A stretch of DNA of 64,000 bases, from positions 135,439,466 through 135,503,465 of the forward strand of contig NC_084664.1 in the NCBI RefSeq assembly GCF_028389875.1, read 5' to 3'. The position numbers and the translations under genes are program-made. The DNA is from Rhea pennata (Eukaryota; Chordata; Aves; Rheiformes; Rheidae). The notes beneath the pieces were generated by a model. It was not told where the DNA came from. It saw only the letters and a program-made list of their open reading frames with translations, and searched no databases. How positions within the stretch are numbered: position 1 is the first letter of the stretch; every line of letters begins with the position of its first letter. Below, piece after piece: positions 11,401-25,300 of this stretch.

Positions 11401-12265
11401 GAAAGAGATGTAAGCAAATTTGCATTTTCCCTATTTTATTTCCTTCAGCATCCACAAAAAATGTTGGATTTATTTAATGTGATATCATCATTTTATCTAA
11501 AAAATTCAGTTTTTCAGTCATTACAGTGTTTTCAATAGGAATACGTATTAATGGTTGAGATGATAGGCTGTATTTTGTAAAATACCTTTTGTCCATCTGA
11601 TTTTTCTCTTTAACTTCTATATCACCCGTTTCTCCCAGAAAAATACACTAGAAGAATCATATTTGTAACTTTGCTTATATCTCAGGATCTTGCAGGGTAT
11701 CCTATGATTCAGTTTCTGTTTCTTTGCAACCTGTTTCCATTTTTTGTTTGCGTTTGTGCAAAACAATTTAGTATGCCACTTGTTTTCAGAAAGCTTTGGC
11801 TGATTAAGAATATTTCGTGAGAACAAAGTAAGTATACATTAAACATATTTTCACTATGAATACCTCAATTGATGATCCATTGTATATTTAGCAACAAAAA
11901 ATCTGGTGCTTCCTGTGTGTTACCAAGTTTCTAAATCTTGAGAAAGGTGTGTTTTTGTACACATGTACATACCAGCACCCTAAAAACCGGAACTTCAGAG
12001 GCCTATACTACTTCATTATTAGGATTTTTGTGCCATTGTTTTTGCTAAAGCTATAAACTTGGTAACAGCACTGCATCTTGGATCTTTTTCTTTAAAAATC
12101 ACCTCTTTAACTCTGAAGATCCTATTAGTCACAGCAGGGAGCATAACCAGAAGGAGGATGTCTGTAGCTATAGTAAGAGAGTACATTAAACTGTAGGTCA
12201 AAATCACGATTGAATGATTACCTCCAGGGTGAAAGTAAATCTTCTAACTTGCTAGGGTGGTAGGA
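8456..12265. other. Intergenic DNA, no supported gene
   Basis: A moderately GC-rich patch at 8460-8900 is followed by a purine-rich stretch at about 9190-9560. A C10-A23 homopolymer pair lies at 11197-11229. Overlapping open frames on both strands at 8453-8908 share the same GC-rich patch and have no domain pattern; I treat them as chance. Confidence 0.6.
11197..11260. repeat. C10-A23 homopolymer junction with A/G-rich tail
   Basis: Ten C residues (11197-11206) run directly into 23 A residues (11207-11229), then an A-rich stretch with G interruptions. No retrogene or SINE body is recognisable upstream, so it is listed as low-complexity sequence. Confidence 0.9.
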
Positions 12266-12269
12266 AATG

Positions 12270-12450
12270 GAAGTGAATGGGCTTCCTGAGCTCATGTTGT
12301 CCATCCCCACACGGCAGCATGGCCAGTGATACCCGGGACACTCCTGACAAACGGTTGTCTGACTGGCCTGACCTTTGTAGTGATGTGTGACAGTGTATAA
12401 TCATGTTCATCTTTAGAAAATGCTTCCTAATGTCTAACTTCAATGTCTCA
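12270..12450 (-). mobile_element. CR1/L3-type LINE 3' fragment, antisense, old
   Basis: Read on the + strand, the words CACTCCTGACAAACGGTTGTCT and, later, AATGCTTCCTAATGTCTAAC match the antisense of the CR1/L3 3' region, which classically reads ...TTCCTAATATCTAA... for the adjacent part. No coding capacity remains. Boundaries are approximate. Confidence 0.6.
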
Positions 12451-12482
12451 TTAGTTTTAAGAGATAATTCCATGAAGAAAAT

Positions 12483-12529
12483 AAAGAGAAAACAAGTATT
12501 TTCCAAAAAGAGAAAACAAGTATTTTCCA
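12483..12529. repeat. 24-bp tandem duplication
   Basis: AAGAGAAAACAAGTATTTTC occurs twice with a period of 24 and no differences across the copied unit. The lack of differences suggests the duplication is recent relative to the decayed LINE fragment beside it. Confidence 0.9.
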
Positions 12530-15500
12530 GTTTGTCAACAATTAAATCACTTAAAACATGCACGTATGGCACAACATTTAGAGTTACTTCTACTTCTCTT
12601 GCTCTCAGTGGACAAACAGAAGTATTTAATCCCACTCTTTTTGCAGCAACTGGCACGCCATTACTTCTTGTGAATTATTCTCCAAGCATTCACTTTTCCA
12701 TCATACATCCCACTGGTTTCAAGAGCTATTGAATAGTGACAATATGTGCAATGAAAAGATACAACTTTTATCCAAGTGTGGTCCATTTTGACTACACAGA
12801 GGTGTCATTTTCTGGATTCCTTAGAAACAGCTTGAGAGAGGATAGTTTTCATGGCTTTGTGGTTTTATCCTTCAGATCATGAAAATTCCAGTTCTCCTGT
12901 TTCTTTTGTGAAAAAAATGTCATTGGATATCAATTTCAGTTGTTTACAGTTTGGTTGGTTATTTTGAGAGCATTTACCATCTTTGTGTTTAGCCCAGATT
13001 AACCTCATGAAATGTAAAATACTACTGTTTGAAGGAAACAGTGTCTGATGTAGAGTCCTCTAGCATAGTCTATAAAAAAACTTGCTTGCTCTCCCTTCTC
13101 TTCCCAAGATCTGTCATGGAAATGCAGCCTCCTTTTTCCAGAGAAACTTATGGCTGGGCTCTGTGGAGTGGACCAGACTTACTTCAACTAAAACTAAGTC
13201 CAAACCTGCCCTGCCTTTTTGCAGCCATCAGTACAAGCTGGGTCCCATCCACTTATATTTATAGCTGCTAAGTTACTGTTCTGTAAATACCACTATGTCT
13301 AACCAGAATGTTGAATCATTTAATTGTATCTCGCTCTGACCAGAAGAGGTTTTTTGATTTTTTTTTTTTTTTTTGCCTGTTTTCTCTCTTTGTCTCTCCT
13401 TTTTTTAAAATGAGTGAGTGAACTTGACCTGCAAAAAGCAAGACCGGATACATCAAGCTAATCATATTTCATGCTGGCAAATGCTTTGCACCAGCCCTGG
13501 AGTTTAACTGGAGTTAAATAACAAAAACTACTTTTATTGCAATCTTTAGTGATACTGGATGTGGTTACTGAGTCTTTGCATTCAGGGTTATAATAACATT
13601 GGTCATTCCTCTTGCATCTGAAAGAAATACAGGGTTGTTGCCTTCGTCTGCAGAAGTGAATTGTATGTTAGACTAGTCCATGACAGAGATGTGGTAGAGA
13701 GTGAAGTCTCAGACTAACTTATATTCCAATTGCTCTAAACCTTGCATTTCTATCTAGCACATAAAGCAGGCCATGAGCTGCTCTCTGGCCACAGCTTGGC
13801 CTAGCTTATATACTGTATTTTAACTCACTCCTCTCTCCTCCATTCCCTGAAAACATGTGACTTGTCCAAATGCCCTGGTAAATCCCTGGCATCTGGTATT
13901 CCCTGAGCTGCGCTTAGATGTTGCTTTAGTGAGGGCCAGTAGGTCCAGGCTGGACAATGACACTGTCAGCAGTTACACAGAGGGGACTGTCTCTGTGCCC
14001 TGATTCTAGCTCTGTTTCTTTTTGGAGAATAGATGAAACAAAAGAGTTCAATTAAACTGTTTTAGAGAGAGAGATGTGCGAGTGTTTTTCCTCAAACTCA
14101 TTTAATTGTGATCCAGTTGCAGAACAGAATCTGTTTTCTTGTATTTTGAAGATTATCATCCAGGTTTCACCAATGAACAGTTATTGAAGCAATGGAAAGG
14201 TCTCAAGAGTTCAGCCTTTACATCTGGAACAACACTTAATAAATGAGGAGAAAAGTCTTCATTCTATAGTCATTGGTTTCAATTAGGTGATGAACTGTCC
14301 CCTAATTTTCCAAAGCATGTTTAATTTTGAACGAGTTTCTCATGGACAGTGGGCTACCATAGGCAAATCTCATTTTGGCAGGTACTAACTATAGACCGCA
14401 CAGTGACAGACTCTAATCTCTGTCATGAGAGCTATCAACAGGGATGCAGTGAAGGCTCTAACAGTGGATGTCAGTACTCTGGGTCAAATTAATCACTACC
14501 ATAATGACAGTGAAATCAGCAGAGCTTTGGGATGTTAAGTTTGATAAAATAAAAGCCATTATAGTCTGGCTTCAGCTTGAGCTAACCTTTCGTTATATTT
14601 TTAAGGCCTAGCTTTTTCTCAGGGGTGGAAGATAACAAAAAGCAGTCCTTTTGCAGATACAACACCTGCATGTCCAGATCTGGGTTTCTGCATGTGGATT
14701 AGGCGCATGTGACAGCCTAACATTTGCACAGGCAGTAATTTTAAGGCACATGAAAGGACACAAAAATACAAGTGGAATTTTAGGGGATGCAAGCTTGCAC
14801 ACAGAAAGGAAGATCATGCCTCAGTCTAGTATTTTCATACCTTGGAAATGCTGATGTGCATGAAGTTAGCTCTTACCAAAGAGCTTTAGGAATGTCTCTT
14901 CCATCTTCTTTGCCTCCTTTAACCATGGCTATAGGGCTCAAAGTCTGAGGAGCATCACATAAGATCAGGAGATAGGCCACTGCATGCATATAGCTAGGCA
15001 GTGAATGTAGATGCAGTTAAAGACAGAGGTGCCTGGAAATAACCAGAAGCTCTTCATGTAATGATGCTGCACCAAACTGCCAAATTTTAGCCCAAGTCAA
15101 CCTTACCAAGTCAGATGCAAATTGCTTATTGAGAATGTTTCCTACCACATTATTCTGCTTTAGATACATATTTCATGCTCTGCTGCTAATGGTTATTTTG
15201 ATAATATTGAGCCTTGAAACATTTCTGAGCACTTGGATTCCATGTGCAAGATTTGCGCTCCCACAATATACACAGAAACGATAGATGTGCATGGACTTGG
15301 ACAGGAAGTGCTACCCTTCCTAACAGACCTTCAGACCATGGCAGCAGGGTCCCAAGGCATGACCAGCATTTTCCAGCTTTTCATTTGGATACAAACACAG
15401 CGAGAGGCTTGGCAGCTTGTGTGCTGATGCGGAACAAACACAGAACGCGCCCTCTTCTTGGCACATAGGCCCCCGTCCCTGTTTCTACACCATTAGGAGT

Positions 15501-17731
15501 TAGTTCCCTATGTCCCGGTGTCTTCCGACACCTTTTTAGGCTTTGGAGGGCATGACGCAGCCCTGCTTTTTATTTTGGGCTACAATGGAGAATTTTCATT
15601 CATACATTCACAGACTCATTTAATAAGAAGAATCAAACATAAAAAAAAATTCTTCTCATTTGCTCTTTTAATACCAGATGGGTTACAAAAATATTTAACT
15701 ATCCTGAATTCCAAATAAAATGTCAACCATCCATTTTGGATTCATTTTTTATCTGTACAGAATAATGCATTCTTTTATTAGAATGGTTAAAGGAGACTTA
15801 GAGGGAGGAAAGAGCATGGTGACTTCCAAGGGAAGAGTAAGTGATTCAGTGCAAAAAGGGTAAATTTCATCTGCACATTCTTAACTGCGAGGACATTCTG
15901 CACATCTCAGGAGTGCACTAAGTGGTGCAGTAAACCAGTAAATTAGAAGAATGTAAATTCTTTAGTAGGAATTGCACGCAAGGGAAAAATGCTTCCTCAT
16001 GCTCATATTTGTTTTCATGAAAATAATGTACACTCTTCCTAAAATCATACTGGTACAAAGTTGAGTAAGACATCAAAACCAGTAATAGATATTACACTGG
16101 ACTAAGAAATGGCAATGACACAATTATCTTCTGTGTTTCTGATGATCACTGTGATAAACTGAAGAGCTAGTTTATTTAGAGCCCGGCACTCAGTGCAGAG
16201 CATTCTAGCTCCTTTCCCCTCTCACTCTGCCTGTCTTATTTATCTCTCATTAAACTAAATTGTATTCTTATTGGCTGACTGACCTCTGATATTGTTATTA
16301 ATTGATTTATATAGTGCCTTTTGCAAGCCTGAAGGCACTTCAGAGAATTGCAAATATATATAGGGATCACTACACCTATCATGTAAGTGCAGCCACCTTT
16401 AGGGTAGAAACCAGTAGTCGTTGCAATGGCATTGAAAATACTTCGGATTAGAGAAGAAGGAGAACTATTATAGCTAGCATTTCTAGAAATCTTACTGCCC
16501 ATGAGCTATCTTAAAATCAACCTGAGAGCATAGGAAATCTTTAAGAAAAATGACCAGTTTTGGCAAATGATGAGTCAGCAGAATATGTTCAAATATTTTG
16601 CTAATAAATTCTGTCCCCAAGGGAGTCATAGTAAGTCTATATTATCTTTTCAGGGTCCTGATGATCACGGAAACCTCCTGAGGGTCATTCCCTCAGGCTT
16701 CTGTAAAGGGTTAATATTCTTTGCAGTGTTGTTTACCTGCTGGGGTAGCTCACCATACATAGAAACATACCTTTTACCACTAGAGGCTTTCAACTACAAA
16801 CCTCACTGTGTACAAATGACTATTTGAGGTGCTGGCACAAGCAAGCATCACCTCTGTGTTTGACTATTGAACAGCTACTGAGATGGGCTTGTATCTTTGC
16901 ATGTAGGTACTTCATCCCCCTTCATCCCTCTCTCCTTGTCAGATACTTGGGAAGCTGACATGGTTTTCAGACCACACATCTGGGTCATCTGTCTGTCTAT
17001 ATTTGGTTCAGGACCACAAGTATAACAGACAGTGTATGGTGGCTTCTAGCACCACATTTTCTTGATCTCTGTACCCTAGTGTAAAGTTGAGTAGCCTCAA
17101 GCCCGTTCTTAGCCCCTGCAGGTGTATCATGTCCAAAAGAGTTTGCTCTCCCAGACAGTTCCCAGCCTGCAGCTGAAAGACAGGCAGCCTTGGAAATCAT
17201 GACTTCCCCTGGCCTGCTTCCAGCCTCTTTTAATCCACTCTAAGGCCAAAGAAGTATATTTAGATCAGGTTTGGTTTCACTTTTATTCTCTCCAAATATG
17301 AGAAAGTCCATAAAGTGAATCTTCCTAATGAGCAATAAAGAGAAAAGGTTAAAACAGGCTAAAATGCAGCCACTGTAGGCTTGGAGGCAGCCACCAAGAA
17401 AGGAAGGAATCATATACCCCCCCAAAATGGCACCAATCTCCTCTGCAGAAGGACACTCAGTCCTCCCTGTTGGGCTGAGGCACTTGCCATCCTCCCTCAC
17501 CTTAAGCTCCCAGCACCAAGACAGCACCACATATGCCATCCCTGTGCGCCTCAATGCTGATTTCTCAAACAAGGGGAGGCTTGGTTTTTTCCAATATAAG
17601 AACTTCAAACTTCAACATTCCCAGTAAACATTTTTAATACTTGCACTTCTATTATAGATGAGAGGGCTTTGTGGTTTTTTTTTCCCAGAATATTATAGTT
17701 TTGTCTTCATTTGAAACATTTGAATGCCTCT

Positions 17732-17735
<4 letters not shown>

Positions 17736-17763
<28 letters not shown>
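17736..17763. repeat. A28 homopolymer
   Basis: 28 consecutive A residues with no recognisable retroposed body on its 5' side. Confidence 0.95.
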
Positions 17764-17767
<4 letters not shown>

Positions 17768-19970
17768 TTCTGAAGGTGCAAATGTAACCGAGAATATCAG
17801 AAATATAGAAATATCTTTGTAATGTTAGGTCATTAAAGCTACTTAGACTTGAGTGAAATGCATTGTATATATCTGAAGGTTTTGAACCCTTCCCCATTAA
17901 AATGAACCCTGAATATGAAAAAACGCACCTCTCTCCAAAAAAGAATTAATTTCACTGGCTACATTAACAAGCAGGTCTGTGCTCCTCTTATCTTTCAAGA
18001 ATTCTATGCCTGATTGCATTTATGTTCTCATTTAGCATCTCAAAATGGGCCCTTTCTTTCAAGAAGGGTTACTGCATGACTCACCCGCTTAGTTAATCTG
18101 ACTAATTAGCATACTGTTGCCCATTAACAGCATTAGAACAACAACTGTAGTTCTCACTACCTCCCTGTCTGGAAAACAGACCTCTTCTAGTTTGCAAGGA
18201 CATTTGTTGCTCCCTGTCTTTTATTAACTAAAAGGTTATTTATCATATCAGCACAGAATTTGCAGATAGGTCTGGAAGGGATGATATAATTCTTAATATC
18301 CTGCAAAAACCCTCAGCCTATAATCTTTCCTGGTGACTTACTGGAAATTATTCTAAAATTAAGTCCTTCACTCTGCAAGAAACCTCTCTGGAATCCAAGC
18401 CGCTCTCACGCATCTCCTCAGACTTCATTGAAAGAAACTGATAGTGGAAATTAAAGAATTTTTTCTTTTGTATGCTAATCACAATAAGTGGATCGATATT
18501 AAAATCTTTTGTACTTAAATTAGTGATTCAGATCTTGGACTTACTTCCCACAGATATTCTAGGTGCATCATCGCATACTCAGAGGCATCCAGTTTAGAAT
18601 AGAAGATTTGTGGCTTCTTAGAAGAATAATTCTCAAGGAAGCCTGCACTGCAAGCCAGGAACGTTTTTATTCATGGAGGTGATTCTAGGAACAGTAGGTT
18701 AAAAGACTGAACTAGCAAGGCCAAGACAGTGAGTGCCAGAGCTCTTTAAAACAATTGCAGAGTGCCCAAGGTGCTCAAGCAGATTTACACACCTAATTTT
18801 CTGTTCTCCTGTTAAGTCGCCTCTAAATAGGTTGAAAAATGGTAGGACCAAGATAGGTGTGAATTTCTGTTATTTATTTCAAAAAGCTGTTCACAGGAAG
18901 CCTAATTATGGTTACTTAAATGCCAGGACAGTTAATCATTTCACTGCTGATCACTGTACCAGAAATACCTATCTAATATGCTTCCTCAATGTCACCAGTA
19001 CATAAGTGAAATGCCCTGGTATCACATGCATTCACACGAAACTCCATAGGAATAAATCTGCAAGCTTCAGGTACATTGTAGTTAAAAATGCTGGAGGACT
19101 GCACAGCCTACGCAGCCCTTAGAACGTCCTTAAAACACTATGGGAAATATTTCATCTGCCTTGCTACTAGTATAAAGCTGTTGGGAGCTAGTTTCAGACC
19201 GGATTCACCCTTGTGTTACCTGTGAACTACTCAGAGCCAAAGCAATGAGCTGACGCTGACTTTATTCAGAGCCTTAGCGTCAAAGCAGCTGCCTACATGG
19301 CGCAGCCAGGGGTTCTTGTAGGGACAGCTTTTCTCATCCTCTTTAGCCAATGGTGACAGACAAGAAGGACATAATACATAAAAACTTAGGTATACATAGT
19401 ATTCCAGGCTCTAATAATCTGAAATGTTGAGTGGGTCTGTAGGTTTTTCCTGAGATCAGAGCATCGCTGTTTGATGACAGTATAGTCATTAGCTAGGGAG
19501 TCTCATATTGGACAATGCAAGAACTCCTACTGAATGAAGGTTTGCATCTCCTTTGAGAAATAGTCGAGCAATAGGTTTTCTGACCAAAAATCTTTTATAA
19601 AGCACTGCTCCCCACAGCACGAGATACTGCTCACATATAGGTCCCACTGCACAGTCACACCACTGCCACTGGTAATGACGGTCTCTGCTGCAGCTGATAC
19701 TGAAAACTTTGAGCTCCTAACGCAGATGGAACAACACCAATATGTCACATGCGTCTGAGAGATGGTTTCAGAATGTCCCTAATGGTGTTGATAACAATTC
19801 TGTCCAACTTACATTAGCAGCTAAACTAGTTTCAGGACCAGTGGAGAGTAATATTGCTTTGGCTTTCTAAAATAAAAGGACCTACACAACAGCTAGGGTG
19901 CTGAGTTGGTGTGTGCAAAGCTCTTTACTCTAAGCACAGGATGACTCTTTTTGCTCCACACACCTTAGAA

Positions 19971-20010
19971 CAAAACAAAACAAAACAAAACAAAACAAAA
20001 CAAAAAAAAC
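19971..20010. repeat. (AAAAC)n microsatellite
   Basis: About seven perfect AAAAC units followed by an A8 interruption. It produces an artefactual low-complexity F/L/C/V open frame on the minus strand. Confidence 0.95.
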
Positions 20011-21030
20011 ACCCAAACCCTGATGTGTACAGTCATTGGAGAGCACACACTGCCTTGTGAAATTCTGTGCTTCTCAGACATGAGCTTTCTGGAGAAATCC
20101 GTGCTTTCATTTAGGCTCCATGACCCCAGAACAGTGCACAGGGAGAGACAGAGGTGGAAGTAGCTCCAGAAAGAAACAGAGAGACTCTCTATGTACCAGC
20201 TATCCAGTGCTCCCATGTAACCATGCCACAAAATAGCCAGTTCTACATCCTCTTTATCTGCCATCTTTACCATAAGTGGTTTTACTGGAAAGGAACTGTA
20301 AAAAAGATTCTTCCTCTTATGGCTTTGGTTATTTTCCTCCCTGTGAGCTTGACTCATCATTTAAATACTTCCCAGTTCTTCATTTAGCACAAATTCAAGT
20401 CTAAATAAACATCTAAAGTAGGTCAGAAAAGGGGTACCTAGACGACTATTTGCAGAAATACAGTCTAGTTAATGCAGAACCTGCAGCATTTCCTCTGGAC
20501 TTGAGCAAAGATTTGCACATATTTGCAACTTTGATCAAAATGTGGGAGTGGAAGGTGCTGTTTTGGTATACAGCTCTTGACACATCACATGACATAAGAA
20601 TGTGTTACTCTTACTCTGCTGCTACCAGTTATACCCCGTGATAAATTCATGCCTGTTTGCATGTTTGTAAGAGTCCTACTGAAGTCAGGTTAAGCATGTA
20701 GAGATGAGTTTGCAGGCTTAGAGTCTAACTGATCTGTGAAAAGCTGAGAGGAAAGATACTCTTCTGTTACTTTAGTTTTGGGCATTTGGAGCAAGCAGTG
20801 CAAAGAGCAGGAGCATTCTGTTCTGCTGTGCCTGGTGAGCTGATGGTTAGGCAGACACCTACTTTGCCTATGCCAAGGGCCAGTCCGGCCTTGCTTTGCT
20901 GAGAGCGGGAAAGTACAACATTGATGTTCTAATACTGAAATCCTAACGGTGCTATTATCACATACATCTAGTTATTGAGGATTGTTTTAAGTTCCATTTG
21001 TTACTCTGATATTTAATATAACATATTTAC

Positions 21031-22330
21031 AGATTCATCATAAACAGGAAGGGACTTGGAGAGGTCATCTATCCACCTTTGACTCATCTGCTATATCTAA
21101 TCTTTCCTGATCAATGTTTATCTAACCAGACCATATCCCAAATAATGATGAGGATGCCACGGTCTCTAGACAACCTATAATAGTGTCTTCTTGTTGTTGC
21201 TGTGAGATATTTCCTAATATCTAAATTAAATCTCTCCTGATGCAATGTAACTTGCTTACTGCTCGCTGTCCTCTTTGACATTATTCCTACCCTCTTTGGC
21301 ATGTATGTTTCTGAAGATGGTTAATCTACCTGCTTTCATTCCTCTCTTCTTCAGATTGAACAAGCACAGTTTCTTTAATCTTGCCAAAGAGTCTAAAGGA
21401 GAACAAAGAAAACAGCCAGATCAAGCTGACTTCACCTGCATCTTTCTTCAGATGTGGTGTTTAAAACTGAATACAGTTCTCCAGTTTATGCCATACCTGC
21501 ACTTCATGTATGTCTCAGAGTATGTCTCTTTATATACTGCCCAGTACAATGTTTACCTTTTTTGCCATAACATACATCTCAATTCATATTTGCTATAACT
21601 TCCAGATCTTCTCCATAGCATTCTTGTCCTGTTAGTTATTCCCAGTATCATGGTTTTGGAGTGCAGATTTTCCTTCACAAGTGTAGACTTGCACAGCACT
21701 TTGTTTTCATCCCTTTCTCCAAGATCTAATTCTGCCTTTCAAAGTGTTTGCAGCCTCTCTCAGCTTGGTATCCTCTGCAAAGTCAACAAGTATTTCTTTA
21801 TTTCGCCAGCAATGTTGTTAATGAAATTCATTCTGAATGAACGTTCAACACAGCCCATGACAGACCTCTGGGACATTACCCCTTGAAACATGCTGTAGTT
21901 TGACAGTGAACCACTAATAACTATGCGCTTTAATTTTCCAAATGGTTTTGAACTGACTTATCTAAATCATATTTTCCTTGCTTACACGTAGAATTCCACA
22001 TGTAACCAGAGCAAAAGTCTCACTGAATTCATGATTTATGGACTCTATTCCTTCTTCCCTAATCCACAAGACCTGTTATTCCGTCATAGAAGGAAATTAG
22101 ACTGGTTTAATACAATTTGTGCTTGACAAATCCAATTTGTGCTTGCAGTTAGTTTGATTATTTGTTCCATAAGTCTCTGACTCTTGCTTTCTCTCCTTTC
22201 TGAAGATAGGCATTACATTTATTTTCTAGGGCTATCTTGTATCTGCAGCACATTTCACTACTTGTTTTCATCTCCAATTTCTCCTGAATGACACAGTCTT
22301 TGTTAAAAAGCAAATAAATTCACTATCTGA
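21031..22330 (-). mobile_element. CR1/L3-type LINE, antisense, about 1.3 kb, decayed
   Basis: Several landmarks of the antisense CR1/L3 sequence occur in the right order on the + strand. At 21049 GGAAGGGACTTGGAGAGG is the 3' terminal region. At 21209 ATATTTCCTAATATCTAAAT belongs to the 3'UTR. At 21755 TCAGCTTGGTATCCTCTGCA is next. At 21866 CTCTGGGACATTACCCCTTG follows. At 22080 and 22203 come the ends of the reverse transcriptase region (GTCATAGAAGGAAATTAGAC, GAAGATAGGCATTAC). Many stops and indels are present. It is the largest LINE fragment in the window, and its order shows a single insertion rather than scattered pieces. Boundaries are approximate. Confidence 0.8.
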
Positions 22331-25300
22331 AAGTAAATCAAACCCTGCATTCTATTAGTGTATCTTGTGTCAGCATTTAGGACTTACTTTAATGGTTGAC
22401 CAAACCTCACTAGCAATCAAGCAGCATTTTTTAAAGCCAACACACTTCTATGCACTTTGTAATGTGTGTGATCAGTGGCTCCAGAAAAGTTTGGGAGCAC
22501 TCCCTCAGTGATAAATATTCTTCATTCAGAGAAAGTATCAATGCTCACACTTCTGAGTAAACTGCAGCCACAGCTGCCTCAGTGTGTAGAATGGCAGCAC
22601 CGTAATTGGCTTGTCAAAAGCGCTTTGGTTAGCCACAACCTGCAGGAGGGAGAGGTGATTTTATTCCTCAATCTGAACTGCAAACTACAAATTTCAAATA
22701 AAGTCATCTCTGAGGTAGGCCACTTCAGATTTTGATTTCAGAAAAGTCATGCCCTTAATCTAGCACAACTGTAGTTTGCAAGTGACAGAACAGTCAGGTT
22801 TTGCAGCTTACTTCCATTTTCTCTGTAAATCACCTGTTATTCCCAGTACCTGGCACTGGGGAGAAGACCTGTGTACTGAAGAGGAAAAGCAGTGAAGCAG
22901 CATTCCAACATTAAGAGGTGGCAAACCAGGTGGCAGCGCATGCAGAAAGGCTAGGGACGCAGAAGTTACAGTCTTGCACATAGACATCAGTCCACCATAC
23001 GTTCCCCATGAAGCCACTGTTCATCAGGAGTGCTGCAGCTATCAATACGAGGCTTGGCTGCCTTGCCTCTTCCCACACATCCAGCCTTTGTATCTCACAT
23101 CCTGGCTTCTCTCAGCTCTTCGGTCTTCTCATTACACCAGTCCTACCTACTCTTTATGAAACAGAATGTGGGAGGGACGAGCCAGGTATAAACCCTGGGT
23201 ATGGTGTGGGAGATGATGGGTGAGGCAGCTGTGAAAACAGTGTGAGCAGAGTTGTACAGAGTAGGATATGGAAAAAAAGAGAGTTATGCATGTGACTGGG
23301 CAGCACAAATTCAGTTCTTTCGGGAATATCCCTTTAAAAAGTCCTAACAGAAACTTCAAAATTTTTGATGTACAAATAACTAGCAAAGGCCAAAAAAAAA
23401 TATTGAATGGAATAGCCTTCTCTCAGAAAGTGCTGATTTGATACTGTTGGAATATTCTGTAAGAATATTAAAACTTTCTAGGCAAACTGTGAATGGAAAT
23501 GTTTTAGAAATGCAAAATTAATTATTTCCTGTACATAACAATGGAAATCGAGTTTGTCATGCAGTTGTAAAATCTGTGTGTCCCACTGTACGAGTCTGTT
23601 TACAGAAAAATGCATGTTGGCACTTCCCCACACTTTTTTTGCCTTCTCTCCAAATAATATTCAATTGCTTGATCAATATTTCAGATGATATGACCAATCA
23701 TTCCCTCACCTCTTTTGTTTGTTGTTGCTATGGACCTGGATGGAAATCTGATTTAACTGTAAATCAAAGAAAATGTTCTTGATTTAAAACAGAGCTTTTA
23801 CATAAGGGAAGCATGTCTTCAAGACGATTAAGTCAAGTTTAACGTGAGTTAGCATTGATCATATTGTACTTTTATGACACAAATATACATCCCTCTGTTA
23901 TGTCTCTCTTCAGTGGGCACTAAACATTCTTGTCCATATAGCTTCCCTCCCCTTCATACCTCTCCCAAGATTTACCTTTTTTTAAGAGGGGAAGGAGAAG
24001 AGGACATCATCTATGTTACTTAGAAGGCCATAGAGGCGAAAAGGCTATTTATTAATTCTTGTTTGTTCTACAATTACAGCTTTAATAGCTCGTCAGACAG
24101 TGTGAGCGAATTAATCACATTTCACCTTTACAAAGTATTTTTTTCAAAGAATAATACCCAAAGTAAGATAATCTGTATGTGAATCAAAGATGTCACCAAA
24201 AATAAAAGCCATTAATTTTTCTCAGCTATCTTCAACCTACATGCGTATTTCAGGTGTTCTTACTCCAGAATCTCATGGAAAGGTATCCAACCTCCCAGAG
24301 TTCAGGAATGTATCTGCCCTAAGTGAATATCCCCATTCAGCAAAGCCAAACTTCATCTAATTGTTTCCTGGCTATTTAAATAATAATACAAGTATCTTTC
24401 GCAATAAATCTTGTCTAGAAAATACATTTGAAGAGGTCTGTGATGAGTCACCTGGGGCTCAGATTCTGCTTTAGGTTGCGTGTGGCCACTGGCTTAGCAC
24501 TGTCATTGAACTCAAACTACTTGTTTCATTTTGATTGTGCCAGCCCATCTCCTGGGTTCCTTCTAATAGCACAGTGGCTCAAAATCCTCAGAGCGCTCTA
24601 TTATTTTAGGGATGCTCCTGTGATCCCTCATGAAAAGACTGGCATGTCTACCACATCAGGAATTGAGTTGAAGGCTGATATAACACACTTCATGACATCC
24701 TGCTGCCGTGTCTGCACCAGAAGGATCTTCTCCCAGTCACTAGGGACTACTCAGTCCAGAACTGAGTACTTCATGATCTGAGGAATATGAAATCCAAAGA
24801 ACTGCATAGCTCCCTAAAGCAGGTTGAGATGACTTATTCCCCCTTACTGACAAAATCCTGCAGTTACTGCCACAATCTTGCTATTACCAATGGCAGCATA
24901 ATTTTGAGGTGCTAGATGCTATGAGTTAGAAGGAAAGAACTCACACATTGTAGGTTCATAATTTCTATTTTTCAGTTTATTTTCCAAAATAAAGAAGCAA
25001 AATAAAGAAGCAGCAAGACCAGGCCTATCACAGAGGCAATTTTCCAAGAGCACTCCTAAAAAAGGCCACCCCAGTCTGTCAGTGCTTGCAGACATGGGTC
25101 TGCTGCTCTCTCACTCTCCTCAATGCTCAGGTGGCTACTGGGGCACGACTTGCGCAAAGTCCACTAACTCATATTTAAAATCTTAATTCTATGTCTAAAC
25201 GATCCTAGAAACAGAATCAAAATAAAAATGTTTGCTGTGGATGTATGCAAACAAAATTCTTTTCTTTCATCAGGGCAAGATGGAGATAATCTATTGTCCA

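Larger units (their letters stand above)
12530..21030. other. Intergenic AT-rich DNA, no supported gene
   Basis: No exon, RNA gene or firm repeat was identified apart from low-complexity tracts: a T-run at about 13350-13374, an A28 run at 17736-17763 and (AAAAC)n at 19971-20010. At 16290-16350 a TTTATATAGTGCCTTTTGC word is followed by a short inverted match (GCCTGAAGGCACTTC). It resembles an old dispersed repeat but I cannot name it. At 18260-18300 AGGTCTGGAAGGGATGAT resembles a decayed CR1 end; evidence is weak. Confidence 0.55.

Noticed and set aside
17736..17763. A28 and similar A-runs as tails of processed retrogenes
   Set aside because: No gene-like or SINE-like body precedes any of these runs. 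Bird CR1 elements do not leave poly-A tails.
19965..20360. 131-codon minus-strand open frame ending in F/L/C/V repeats
   Set aside because: Its C-terminal part is the translated (AAAAC)n microsatellite, and the rest has no recognisable features.
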